Positions 1 through 7,798 of a stretch of DNA of 64,000 nt are shown piece by piece (positions within the stretch are counted from its first letter, which is position 1; each line of letters begins with the position of its first letter). The stretch is from an uncultured Spirochaetales bacterium. GTDB lineage: Bacteria; Spirochaetota; Spirochaetia; Sphaerochaetales; Sphaerochaetaceae. The stretch covers positions 124,001 through 188,000 of the forward strand of contig CASFZR010000001.1 of assembly GCA_949299185.1 (NCBI GenBank), read 5' to 3'. Under the pieces are notes generated by a model. That model searched no databases. It saw only the letters and a list, made by a program, of their open reading frames with translations, and was not told the DNA's origin. The position numbers and the translations under genes were made by a program.

Positions 1-332
1 TCTCCAGGCTTTCACAGGATGCCGCGATGGAGATGCTCAGGCGTCAGGACGAGGTCCGGGAGCTAGTCAGTGAGGCGGTCTCGGAGCGTGAGCGCATGGC
101 GGCGTTCCTCAAGACGCTTCCTTATGTGACCGAGGTCTTCCCGTCAGTCACGAACTTCCTTCTATTCCGCACGCCGGAAGCCGGGAAGCTCTATGAGCAT
201 CTCCTTGCCAACCGCATCATCGTCCGTAGCTATGCCGATGATCCTATCCTCACGGGCTGCCTGAGGTTCTCCGTCAGTAGCCTCTCTGATAATGATAAGG
301 TCATGGAGGTCCTCAGTGGATTCAGGATATAG
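1..332 (+). CDS. hisC: Histidinol-phosphate aminotransferase, C-terminal part
   Basis: C-terminal about 110 residues of a PLP-dependent (fold type I) aminotransferase; the reading frame is open from the window's left edge, so the start and the PLP lysine lie outside. The segment from about residue 50 (VTNFLLFRT, then IIVRSYADD and LRFSVSS) matches the end of HisC, which converts imidazole-acetol phosphate to histidinol phosphate. It is followed directly by hisB, whose start overlaps this gene's end, as expected for the first visible gene of a histidine operon. HisC rather than another class II aminotransferase is chosen mainly from this context. Confidence 0.88.
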   Translation, partial: SRLSQDAAMEMLRRQDEVRELVSEAVSERERMAAFLKTLPYVTEVFPSVTNFLLFRTPEAGKLYEHLLANRIIVRSYADDPILTGCLRFSVSSLSDNDKVMEVLSGFRI

Positions 333-1452
333 GAAGAAGGCCCTCTTCATCGACCGCGATGGCGTGATCGTGATAGAGGATCAGATCGACAGCTTCGAGA
401 AGATAATATACATGCCCCATGTCTTCGAGGCTCTCCGTGAGATAGGAAGGCGGACTGACTATGAGCTGGTGATGGTCTCTAATCAGGATGGAGTCGGGAC
501 TCATTCCTATCCGTTCGAGTCATTTGCGGGGCCGGCTGAGAGGATATTCTCCACGCTCCGAGGCGAGGGTATCGTGTTCGATGATGTGAATATAGACTTC
601 TCGCTTCCTGAGGATAACTGCCCCGGAAGGAAGCCCGGTACGGCGATGCTTGAGGATTATATGGACGGCTCCTATGACCTTGCCTCGTCCTTCATGATCG
701 GTGACAGGCTCACCGATATGATCCTCGCACAGAGGCTTGGAGCTAGGGGGATATGGTACACGGACAGCGAGGAGGGGATCCCCTCGGATCTTGAGGACAC
801 GGTTGCCCTGAAGACCGATAGCTGGATCGCGATCGCGTCGTTCCTTACCTGCTCAGAGGTGAAGGAGCATAGAAAAGCCTCTGTCAGACGTACTACCAAG
901 GAGACCGATATCTCCATAAGCGTCGATCTGGATGGAACAGGGGAAGGGCATATCCACACAGGGATAGGATTCTTCGATCATATGCTCGATCAGGTGGTGA
1001 GGCACTCACGCTGTGATATCTCAGGGGAGGTGGAGGGGGACCTTTACGTCGATGAGCATCATACGGTGGAGGATACGGCGCTTGCCCTTGGCTCTGCGGT
1101 GCTTGAGGCGCTGGGAGAGAAGCGTGGCATAGAGCGCTATGGCTTCGAGATCGTCCCTATGGATGATACGGCGGCGACGGTGGCCATCGATTTCTCCGGC
1201 CGTGATGAGCTGATGTGGGATGTCGTGTTCACGATGGATTACGTCGGCTCGTTCCCCACTGAGCTTTTCCGCCATTTCTTCCGTTCCTTCTCCTCTGCCG
1301 CGAGATGCAATATATATGTATCCGCTACAAGGGGAGGAGACAGCCATCATACGGCGGAGGCTGTGTTCAAGGCGTTTGCTAGGGCGTTGCGGAAGGCCGT
1401 TAAGCGCATTCCCGGTGATGATTCCGTCTCCTCGACCAAGGGGGTGCTATGA
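316..1452 (+). CDS. hisB: Bifunctional histidinol-phosphatase / imidazoleglycerol-phosphate dehydratase
   Basis: Fused HisB, catalysing two steps of histidine synthesis. The N-terminal half is a HAD phosphatase: nucleophile motif DRDG at about residue 13, then VSNQDG, the RKP lysine and GDRLTD. The C-terminal half from about residue 190 is IGPD, with metal-binding HH motifs in FFDHMLDQ, DEHHTVEDT and DSHHTAEA. GTG at 316 is preferred over ATG at 292 because GGAGG (305-309) sits six bases before it and it places the HAD motif at the usual distance from the start. Oddity: the zinc loop of the E. coli HAD half is mostly lost, with three of four Cys/His ligands replaced. The start overlaps hisC and the end overlaps hisH by ATGA. 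Confidence 0.95.
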   Translation: MDSGYRKKALFIDRDGVIVIEDQIDSFEKIIYMPHVFEALREIGRRTDYELVMVSNQDGVGTHSYPFESFAGPAERIFSTLRGEGIVFDDVNIDFSLPEDNCPGRKPGTAMLEDYMDGSYDLASSFMIGDRLTDMILAQRLGARGIWYTDSEEGIPSDLEDTVALKTDSWIAIASFLTCSEVKEHRKASVRRTTKETDISISVDLDGTGEGHIHTGIGFFDHMLDQVVRHSRCDISGEVEGDLYVDEHHTVEDTALALGSAVLEALGEKRGIERYGFEIVPMDDTAATVAIDFSGRDELMWDVVFTMDYVGSFPTELFRHFFRSFSSAARCNIYVSATRGGDSHHTAEAVFKAFARALRKAVKRIPGDDSVSSTKGVL

Positions 1453-2036
1453 TCGCTGTGATACGGTATGGGGCGGGGAACGTTCGTTCCGTTCTTTCTG
1501 CTCTTGGCAGGTTGGGGGCTGAAGGGACGCTTACCTCTGACCCTGTTGTGATAAAGGCCGCTGACCATGTGATATTTCCCGGTGTCGGAGAGGCATCTAG
1601 CGCCATGGCCTCGCTCTCGGCTTCAGGGCTTATCGACACGATAGGCTCGCTCCGTCAGCCGTTCCTCGGCATCTGCCTTGGGATGCAGCTGATGTGTACT
1701 CATTCAGAGGAGGGGGATACCGATGGCCTTGGCGTGATACCCACCCCTGTCCTGCGCTTCCCGGAAGGCCGGGGATTCAAGATCCCTCATATGGGCTGGA
1801 ATATCATCTCTTCATTGAAGGGGCCATTGTTCCGGGACGTGGCGGAAGGAGAGTATATGTACTTCGTGCATTCATACTATGTCCCTGTCTCTGAATATAC
1901 CAGCGCGGTATGCGAATATGACGGGCTTGAGTTCTCCGCGGCGCTGGAGAAGGATAATTTCTTCCTGACGCAGTTCCATCCGGAGAAGAGCGGCGATGCC
2001 GGGGAGCGGATACTCCGGTCATTCCTGGAGGCTTGA
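1449..2036 (+). CDS. hisH: Imidazole glycerol phosphate synthase, glutaminase subunit
   Basis: Class I glutamine amidotransferase that supplies ammonia to HisF for making IGP and AICAR. The nucleophile elbow GICLGMQ holds the catalytic Cys at about residue 78, and QFHPEKS near the C-terminus supplies the catalytic His and Glu. The length (195 aa) is usual for the family. The start codon overlaps the hisB stop as ATGA, so translation is probably coupled. The partner hisF lies two genes downstream in the same operon. Confidence 0.96.
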   Translation: MIAVIRYGAGNVRSVLSALGRLGAEGTLTSDPVVIKAADHVIFPGVGEASSAMASLSASGLIDTIGSLRQPFLGICLGMQLMCTHSEEGDTDGLGVIPTPVLRFPEGRGFKIPHMGWNIISSLKGPLFRDVAEGEYMYFVHSYYVPVSEYTSAVCEYDGLEFSAALEKDNFFLTQFHPEKSGDAGERILRSFLEA

Positions 2037-2749
2037 TGAAGGTAATTCCCGCGATCGATCTGATAGGAGGCCGCCTCGTGCGGCTGGAAAAGGGCGATTA
2101 TTCGAAGGAGAAGGGTTACGGGCTTGCTCCTCTGGACGCGGCTAAGCGCTTTGAGGATGGAGGTCTTACGTCACTACATCTCGTTGATCTTGATGGGGCG
2201 AAGGGACAGGGCAGGAATCTGGATGTGCTTGAGAAGATTGCCTGCAATACCTCCCTCTCCATCGATTTCGGCGGTGGCATAAGGAAGGAGGAGGATGTGA
2301 GGCGGGCCCTCGATGCAGGGGCCTCTGCTGTCAATGTTGGCTCTATGGCAGTAAAGGATGGGAAGGAGGTGAGGCGATGGGCCTCTCTCTTTCCTAGGCG
2401 TATCATACTCAGCGCCGATGTCCGAGGAAGGAGCATCGCTGTCTCTGGGTGGAGCGAGGATACTTCCATTGATATAGTTTCATTCCTATCTAGCTATCTT
2501 TTATCCGGTATCGATATCGCGGTGGTTACCGATATAGATCGCGATGGGATGCTCTCAGGCCCTTCCATAGGGTTATATAAGGAATTGCTTTCCTCGCTTC
2601 CTTCGCTCCGCCTTATCGCCTCGGGAGGAGTTTCCTCGAAGGAGGATCTGCTAGCCCTGCGCGATGCCGGATGCCATGGTGCTATCGTGGGCAAGGCGTA
2701 TTATGAGGGACGCATCACGATCTCTGATATGAAGGAGGCCGAATGTTAG
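2036..2749 (+). CDS. hisA: ProFAR isomerase (HisA)
   Basis: (Beta/alpha)8-barrel isomerase converting ProFAR to PRFAR in histidine synthesis. It opens with [10 protein letters not shown], containing the catalytic Asp, has a second conserved Asp in ILSADVRG, and ends with the phosphate-binding ASGG and GAIVGKAYY loops. The length (237 aa) is normal. The ATG at 2036 overlaps the hisH stop as TGATG; a TTG one codon upstream is in frame but less likely. It is a paralogue of the adjacent hisF. Confidence 0.96.
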   Translation: MKVIPAIDLIGGRLVRLEKGDYSKEKGYGLAPLDAAKRFEDGGLTSLHLVDLDGAKGQGRNLDVLEKIACNTSLSIDFGGGIRKEEDVRRALDAGASAVNVGSMAVKDGKEVRRWASLFPRRIILSADVRGRSIAVSGWSEDTSIDIVSFLSSYLLSGIDIAVVTDIDRDGMLSGPSIGLYKELLSSLPSLRLIASGGVSSKEDLLALRDAGCHGAIVGKAYYEGRITISDMKEAEC

Positions 2750-3513
2750 CCAAGAGGATCATACCATGCCTTGACGTGAAGGACGGTCGTACCGTCAAGG
2801 GCGTGAACTTCGTCGACCTCAGGGATGCAGGCTCAGCCGTGGAGCTTGCTGAGCTGTATAGCCGCACCGGAGCTGATGAGCTTGTCTTTCTTGATATAAC
2901 GGCGACGGTGGAGAACAGGGGGACGATGACAGAGCTGGTACGATCTGTCTCCGATAGGATATCGATACCATTCACCGTCGGCGGTGGCATCAGGAGCGAG
3001 GATGATGTGGACAGGATACTATCCGCAGGGGCCGACAAGATCTCCGTGAACAGCGCTGCCGTACGTTCTCCTTCCCTTATAGATACCCTTGCCCGGCGTT
3101 TCGGATCACAGTGCGTCGTCCTTGCCCTCGATGCGGTATCTAACCCTGCGATGGCATCAGGTTATGAGACCGTGGTGGATGGAGGAAGGACGCCTACGGG
3201 CATCGACGCTCTCTCGTGGGCGCGCGAGGCAGAGAATAGAGGATGCGGGGAAATTCTTGTCACGTCTATGGATGCTGATGGGACAAAAGGCGGTTTTGCT
3301 GTTGACTTAACCCGCGTAATCAGCGGTAATATCAGTATTCCGGTAATCGCTTCAGGCGGTGCTGGGACTATGGCTGATTTCAGGGAAGTCTTCGTGGAAG
3401 GGATGGCAGATGCCGCCTTAGCAGCCTCCGTCTTCCATTTCCATGAGATAGATATCCCCGAGCTTAAGGAGTATCTCAGGGAGAGCGGTATTCCGGTCAG
3501 GATGGGAAGGTAG
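2743..3513 (+). CDS. hisF: Imidazole glycerol phosphate synthase, cyclase subunit
   Basis: Cyclase half of IGP synthase, a TIM barrel working with HisH. The opening [19 protein letters not shown] carries the first catalytic Asp; the second is in DADGTKGGF, and the glycine-rich phosphate loops VGGGI and IASGGAG are present. The length (256 aa) is typical. GAAGGAGG at 2731-2738 lies just before the ATG, and the gene overlaps the end of hisA by seven bases. Confidence 0.97.
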   Translation: MLAKRIIPCLDVKDGRTVKGVNFVDLRDAGSAVELAELYSRTGADELVFLDITATVENRGTMTELVRSVSDRISIPFTVGGGIRSEDDVDRILSAGADKISVNSAAVRSPSLIDTLARRFGSQCVVLALDAVSNPAMASGYETVVDGGRTPTGIDALSWAREAENRGCGEILVTSMDADGTKGGFAVDLTRVISGNISIPVIASGGAGTMADFREVFVEGMADAALAASVFHFHEIDIPELKEYLRESGIPVRMGR

Positions 3514-3516
3514 AGG

Positions 3517-4125
3517 ATGACGATTGATTTTTCCAAGGGGGGTGGGCTAGTTCCAGCTGTTGTTCAGGATGCTGTTACCCGCAGGGTCCTGATGCTTGGC
3601 TACATGAACGAGGAAGCGTATAAGCTGACGCTTGATAGGGGGCTTGTCACGTTCTTCTCGCGTTCGCGCGGACGCATATGGACCAAGGGAGAGACAAGCG
3701 GGAATTTCCTGAAGGTCAGGGAGATCCTGGCTGACTGCGATGGCGACACCCTGCTCGTGAAGGCTATACCCTCAGGCCCCGTATGCCATACCGGTGCCGA
3801 TACATGCTTCGGTGAGGAGAATGAGCCATCCGAGCTGTCATCATCGGAGTTTCTCTTCTATCTTGAGTCCGTCATCAAGGACAGGCGTACCAATCCGGTT
3901 GAGGGATCATACACGAACCATCTGTTCTCAAGGGGGCTTAACAAGATCGCCCAGAAGGTCGGAGAGGAGGCTGTCGAGCTTATCATAGAGTCCAAGGATG
4001 ATGATAAGGAGCTGTTCCTCGGTGAGGCTGCCGATCTGATGTATCACTTCCTCGTGCTGCTCGCGCAGAAGGATTCGACGCTTGCCGAGGTCGTGGAGGT
4101 GCTTAAGGAGCGTCACTCCCGCTGA
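3517..4125 (+). CDS. hisIE: Phosphoribosyl-AMP cyclohydrolase / phosphoribosyl-ATP pyrophosphatase
   Basis: Fused HisI-HisE carrying out the second and third steps of histidine synthesis. Residues 1-110 form the cyclohydrolase, with the zinc/metal motif DCDGDTLLVKA followed by CHTG and a Cys. The C-terminal 95 residues form the MazG-like helical pyrophosphohydrolase (KIAQKVGEEAVELIIESK). It starts three bases after hisF. The start of the pentapeptide-repeat gene overlaps its stop by one base. Confidence 0.96.
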   Translation: MTIDFSKGGGLVPAVVQDAVTRRVLMLGYMNEEAYKLTLDRGLVTFFSRSRGRIWTKGETSGNFLKVREILADCDGDTLLVKAIPSGPVCHTGADTCFGEENEPSELSSSEFLFYLESVIKDRRTNPVEGSYTNHLFSRGLNKIAQKVGEEAVELIIESKDDDKELFLGEAADLMYHFLVLLAQKDSTLAEVVEVLKERHSR

Positions 4126-4721
4126 TGGATGAGCTGAGACGTGTGCTTGAGGAAGAGGGGGAAGCCTCAGGTCTTTCCCTGTCCGCCCTTTCCATCCCGG
4201 GAGAGGATTTCTCAAGATGCATCATCAGGGATTCCGAATTCACCTCATGCTCATTTCCTTCCGCTTCATTCTATGATTCGGCCCTGACCGATGTCATATT
4301 CGATTCCTGCGATCTATCTTCCGTTGATTTCTCCTCATCATCATTTCTGCGTGTGACCATAAGGGATTGCCGCCTTACTGGCGCATCATTTGCCAGAGCG
4401 CGCATACGATCCCTCACGATCGAGGATTCATCGCTTATCTACTCATCATTCGACTCCTCATCTCTAAAGAGTGTTCGCATCACGGGTTGTGACCTATCTG
4501 ATTCTTCATTCTCCGAGTGCAAGGTCGATGGCCTCTCGTTTTCCGGTTGTTCCCTTGTCCGCTCATCGTTCCGCTCTACGATGCTTGCGGATGTGGATCT
4601 AGGGGATGCGGATATAGATGGGATAGCGCTCTCTGAGAATCTCAGGGAACTGCGTGGTGCCCATCTTGATGTGTCTCAGGCATTGGCGATAGTGAGGATG
4701 GTAGGGGTAGATATACGCTGA
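4125..4721 (+). CDS. Pentapeptide-repeat protein at the end of the his operon
   Basis: A 198-aa protein built from about 25 tandem five-residue units of the A/S/C-x-L/F-x-x type, for example CSFPS ASFYD and SSFDS SSLKS, predicted to fold as a right-handed quadrilateral beta-helix. The C-terminal helix (LRGAHLDVSQALAIVRMVGVDI) resembles the dimerisation tail of the McbG/Qnr group, some of which mimic DNA and protect gyrase. There is no signal peptide. Its ATG overlaps the hisIE stop as TGATG, so it is translated with the his enzymes. Its role is unknown; a gyrase link is only a family-level suggestion. Confidence 0.75.
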   Translation: MDELRRVLEEEGEASGLSLSALSIPGEDFSRCIIRDSEFTSCSFPSASFYDSALTDVIFDSCDLSSVDFSSSSFLRVTIRDCRLTGASFARARIRSLTIEDSSLIYSSFDSSSLKSVRITGCDLSDSSFSECKVDGLSFSGCSLVRSSFRSTMLADVDLGDADIDGIALSENLRELRGAHLDVSQALAIVRMVGVDIR

Positions 4722-4845
4722 GATTACGTCTAAAGGGTTATAAGTATATAAATTAGATTTTCATTTATATTTTTATATGTATATTTATAAAAATTATTGA
4801 CTTCGTGCTTTCTTTGCCTTTTACTTATGTAAAACGGTTCTGATT
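4722..4845. repeat. AT-rich spacer with two tandem palindromes upstream of fic
   Basis: A sharply AT-rich gap between the his operon and fic. It contains two dyads: TATAAAT (4747-4753) with ATTTATA (4763-4769), and ATTTTTATA (4769-4777) with TATAAAAAT (4786-4794), both with perfect arms. They share the TATAAA half-site seen again in the palindromes after fic, so they may bind the winged-helix domain of the Fic protein. They could also be simple AT-rich promoter DNA. Confidence 0.45.
4797..4825 (+). promoter_or_regulatory. Candidate fic promoter
   Basis: TTGACT at 4797-4802 and TTTACT at 4820-4825 with a 17-base spacer, 20 bases before the fic ATG and directly downstream of the tandem palindromes. 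No clear Shine-Dalgarno precedes the start. The match to a sigma-70 promoter is by eye only. Confidence 0.35.
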
Positions 4846-5949
4846 ATGGATAAATTGCCTATTCTATTAGATTTTGATACGACTCCTATCTTGAAGAAGC
4901 TGATAACCGCGCATAGGGAGCTGGCTCTTCTCAATGGCATATGTGGCTCTCTCCCGAATCAAGCCGTGCTTGTGCATACCCTTGCATTGCAGGAAGCAAA
5001 GGATAGCTCTGAGATCGAGAATATAATCACGACCCATGCAGATATATATACGGCTATTGCTAATCCGGAGTTCAATGAGGTGAAGCCTGCTACGAAAGAG
5101 GTCCTTCATTATGTTGATGCGATAATGCGTGGATTCCATAGCTACAAGCAGAAGGGAGTCCTTTCCCTTGGCTGCATTGAGGAGATACAGGCAGCGATCG
5201 AGCTTAATAATGCAGGGCTGAGAAAGCTGCCTGGGACAGCATTGGTCAATGATAGGACGAATGAGATAGTCTATGAACCGCCCATGCCTAATGAGATTCC
5301 AGAGCTGATGGATAATTTCCTCTTGTTCTTCAATGATGATTCGGCATGGACCGCTGATCCCTTGGTTAAGATGGCTATCCTGCATTACCAGTTCGAGAGT
5401 ATACATCCATTCTATGATGGTAATGGAAGGACTGGAAGGATATTGAATATCATCTACTTGCTGCATGAGGGATTGCTGGATTATCCGGTTCTTTACCTGT
5501 CTAGATACATAAACATAAACAAGGGACTTTATTACAGGTATCTGCAATCTGTCAGGGTTCAGGGTAGCCGGGAACAATGGGAAGGATATGTCCTTTTCAT
5601 GCTTGATGGGATAATCCGTACCTCTAGGCTGACAAGCGCGTTGATTACATCATTGCGGAACATGATGGAAGAATACAAGCATAGGATAAGAGACAGTCAT
5701 CCTTCATTCTATAGCCAGGATCTGATTAATACATTGTTCTCCTATCCATATACGAGGATAAGCATATTGAAGGATAGGCTGGGCGTTTCATATCTTACGG
5801 CGCGGAAGTACCTTGATGCGCTTGTGGTAGATAACCTCCTTGATAAGATCCGTCTGGGACGAGATAGCTATTATGTGAATGTGAGCATGATGAGGCTTCT
5901 TGCTGATTCGGATACCGATTCCTTGAGGGTAGAGGATGAATCTTTATAG
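4846..5949 (+). CDS. Fic-domain AMP-transferase with C-terminal winged helix
   Basis: Fic proteins transfer AMP, or other phosphate groups, from a nucleotide to hydroxyl side chains of target proteins. The catalytic loop HPFYDGNGR begins at His187 and is complete. An inhibitory helix motif of the S/T-xxx-E-G/N type is present as SSEIEN at residues 54-59, so this is a class II, self-inhibited Fic protein. The C-terminal about 80 residues look like a winged-helix DNA-binding domain (ISILKDRLGVSYLTARKYLDALV). The length of 367 aa is usual for this Fic_N-Fic-wHTH architecture. It stands alone between the his and pyr operons, with tandem palindromes on both sides that could be its own DNA targets. 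Its target protein is unknown. Confidence 0.9.
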   Translation: MDKLPILLDFDTTPILKKLITAHRELALLNGICGSLPNQAVLVHTLALQEAKDSSEIENIITTHADIYTAIANPEFNEVKPATKEVLHYVDAIMRGFHSYKQKGVLSLGCIEEIQAAIELNNAGLRKLPGTALVNDRTNEIVYEPPMPNEIPELMDNFLLFFNDDSAWTADPLVKMAILHYQFESIHPFYDGNGRTGRILNIIYLLHEGLLDYPVLYLSRYININKGLYYRYLQSVRVQGSREQWEGYVLFMLDGIIRTSRLTSALITSLRNMMEEYKHRIRDSHPSFYSQDLINTLFSYPYTRISILKDRLGVSYLTARKYLDALVVDNLLDKIRLGRDSYYVNVSMMRLLADSDTDSLRVEDESL

Positions 5950-6014
5950 AAAATGGGGCTTTTTTATAAAGATCGATGGTGATCGTTATAGAAAATCGTG
6001 GTTTCCTATAAAGG
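5944..6014. repeat. Two tandem palindromes at the fic 3' end
   Basis: TTATAGAAAA (5944-5953), six bases, then TTTTTTATAA (5960-5969); and TTATAGAAAA (5986-5995), six bases, then TTTCCTATAA (6002-6011). Each copy is an imperfect inverted repeat and the copies start 42 bp apart, about four helical turns. The first overlaps the fic stop codon. The spacing and symmetry suggest a DNA-binding site array rather than a terminator, since there is no GC-rich stem. Confidence 0.55.
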
Positions 6015-6073
6015 TCCTTTGAGCTATGGACATAGCATTTCGCTTCTGATATCCTCTCCCGAAGGAGGCTCGG

Positions 6074-6187
6074 ATGACCGGTCAGCTAGCTATTTCAGTA
6101 GCGGATGGAAGGTTCGGGCTTAAGTGTTTCATTTTGGTTGGTTCATGCCGGGTATTATCCGGCTTTTTTCATGTCAGGAGGATGTAG
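6074..6187 (+). CDS. pyr operon leader peptide (37 aa)
   Basis: A 37-codon ORF beginning ATG at 6074, five bases after AAGGAGG, and ending TAG at 6185-6187, directly abutting the pyrBI ATG at 6188. It starts MTGQLAISVADGRF and its last third crosses the terminator stem and U-run. No homology to E. coli PyrL is visible; only the architecture matches. In the E. coli system the act of translation, not the peptide sequence, matters, so lack of similarity is expected. It is too short for most gene callers. Confidence 0.65.
   Translation: MTGQLAISVADGRFGLKCFILVGSCRVLSGFFHVRRM
6147..6169 (+). terminator. Attenuator terminator before pyrBI
   Basis: GCCGG (6147-6151), a seven-base loop, CCGGC (6159-6163) and six T residues. 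It sits 19 bases before the pyrBI start codon and within the leader ORF, so it would stop transcription of the whole pyr operon unless overridden by a ribosome. Confidence 0.75.
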
Positions 6188-7774
6188 ATGAACGTATTTG
6201 CCTCAAGATCTCTCTGTGTCATCGAGGACTTCTCGATCAATGAGAGGCGGTATTTCTTCAAGAAGGTCTATGAGCTGAAGAAGGCGATCCTTGATGGAGA
6301 TGAGAAGACGATGGATGCCTTCCGCATCAACGATCCGGATTTCGGGATCTACGAGGTGTTCCTTGAGGATAGCACGAGGACCAAGGAGTCGTTCCGCAAT
6401 GCTGCTAAGTTTCATCATGCCAAGGTCTCGGAGCTGATGTCATCATCCTCATCCATAAACAAGGGCGAGAGCTATGCTGATACCTTCAACATGCTCTCGG
6501 GATACAGCAATTCGATCTTCATCGTCCGCAGCCGCGTCGAAGGGCTTACGAAGTGGCTTTCCGAGGAGTGTTCCGAGTATGCAGAGCGCAATGGCCTGCC
6601 GTATCGTCCTGCGTTCATCAACGCAGGAGACGGTAAGCATGAGCATCCGACGCAGGAGCTTCTTGATGAGTTCTCCTTCCTTGAGGATCTCGATATGTCC
6701 TTCGACAGCATCCATGTCGCGCTTGTCGGAGATCTCTACCATGGCCGTACCGTCCACTCCAAGGCCGATGGGCTAAAGATATTCGATCACGTCAAGGTCG
6801 ATCTCATCGCTCCTGATGAGCTGATGATGCCTGAAAGCTATATCGAGAAGATGAGGGAGAATGGCTTTGAGGTCTCGCTCTATCCATCTATCGAGGAGTA
6901 TCTGAAGGGAGGCAGTATCGCGAAGCTCTGGTACTTCACCCGCCCGCAGCTTGAAAGGATGGGCGAGAGGATACTCCAGAAGCAGGATATCCTTCGTGAG
7001 GCGATCACGTTCCGCAAGGACTTCCTGCCATACCTCCTTCCTGATACCAAGTTCTACCATCCGCTCCCGCGCCATAAGGAGCATCCGACGATCCCGACCT
7101 GGCTCGATAAGACGAGCCTCAATGGCTGGGAGAGGCAGGCCATCAACGGCATGTACTGCCGCATGGTCCTTCTATCGCTTATCGCTGGCAGGATCGGCGA
7201 TGACTATGTGCCGGTGCCTGGCGAGCATGACTCGGACCTGAGGACAGAGGAGTACATAATCCAGGTCGAGCCAAGCGGCAGCAAGAAGGATAAGAACTAC
7301 TCGGAGGGCGTACGCCCGATCTCCGATGGCATCGTGATAGACCATATCTGCAAGGGTGATGAGCCAGGTGAGATACGCTCGCATATGCGCCTCATCTCCT
7401 CCGTTCTCGGCCTTGATGACGGCAAGGGCGGCGAGTGGATATCCACAGGATCGGATGGCAGGTATAAGGGCATCATATTCCGTCCGGGTGCCAGGAAGCT
7501 TGAGAGAAGGGACCTCAAGCGCCTTGCCGCAGTCGCTCCGCACTGCACGCTCAACATCATCAAGGATGGCCGCGTAGTGGAGAAGTACAGGACGCACATG
7601 CCTCCTCGCATCTACAACTTCGATGACCTGTCGTGCCAGAACGACGCCTGCATATCCAATCCTATCAATGGCGAGGGCGTGCCGGCATCGTTCTACAGGA
7701 CGCCTGACGGGCATTTCGCATGTGCCTACTGCGGACGCTTCCATTCCTTCAAGGAAATTTGGAAAAAGCACTGA
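6188..7774 (+). CDS. pyrBI: Aspartate carbamoyltransferase, fused catalytic and regulatory chains
   Basis: Catalyses carbamoyl phosphate + aspartate to carbamoyl aspartate, the committed step of UMP synthesis. Residues 1-340 are the catalytic chain, with the carbamoyl-phosphate loop STRT at 62-65, the 80s loop SINKGESYADT and HPTQE. Residues from about 365 are the regulatory chain, ending in a zinc domain with cysteines spaced CxxxxC and CxxC (CQNDAC, CAYC). Fusion of PyrB and PyrI is known from Thermotoga and treponemes. The intact regulatory half predicts allosteric nucleotide control in addition to leader attenuation. AGGAGG lies six bases before the ATG. Confidence 0.96.
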   Translation: MNVFASRSLCVIEDFSINERRYFFKKVYELKKAILDGDEKTMDAFRINDPDFGIYEVFLEDSTRTKESFRNAAKFHHAKVSELMSSSSSINKGESYADTFNMLSGYSNSIFIVRSRVEGLTKWLSEECSEYAERNGLPYRPAFINAGDGKHEHPTQELLDEFSFLEDLDMSFDSIHVALVGDLYHGRTVHSKADGLKIFDHVKVDLIAPDELMMPESYIEKMRENGFEVSLYPSIEEYLKGGSIAKLWYFTRPQLERMGERILQKQDILREAITFRKDFLPYLLPDTKFYHPLPRHKEHPTIPTWLDKTSLNGWERQAINGMYCRMVLLSLIAGRIGDDYVPVPGEHDSDLRTEEYIIQVEPSGSKKDKNYSEGVRPISDGIVIDHICKGDEPGEIRSHMRLISSVLGLDDGKGGEWISTGSDGRYKGIIFRPGARKLERRDLKRLAAVAPHCTLNIIKDGRVVEKYRTHMPPRIYNFDDLSCQNDACISNPINGEGVPASFYRTPDGHFACAYCGRFHSFKEIWKKH

Positions 7775-7798
7775 TTCGATGGTATGATTGAGGGGAAT

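Larger units (their letters stand above)
6062..6187 (+). promoter_or_regulatory. pyr operon leader: translated, U-rich, terminator-containing attenuator
   Basis: Leader directly before pyrBI. It holds a strong Shine-Dalgarno AAGGAGG (6062-6068), a leader ORF (6074-6187), a U-rich tract (6126-6145) and an intrinsic terminator (6147-6169). The pyrBI Shine-Dalgarno AGGAGG (6176-6181) lies inside the leader ORF just after the terminator. This is the layout of the E. coli pyrBI attenuator, where low UTP stalls polymerase in the U-rich tract and lets a translating ribosome block the hairpin. No clear promoter was found upstream, so the transcript start is unknown. Confidence 0.7.

Noticed and set aside
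6007..6053. Possible -10/-35 pairs before the pyr leader (TTGAGC, TATAAA, TGATAT)
   Set aside because: No two of them are at a workable spacing; the pyr promoter could not be placed.
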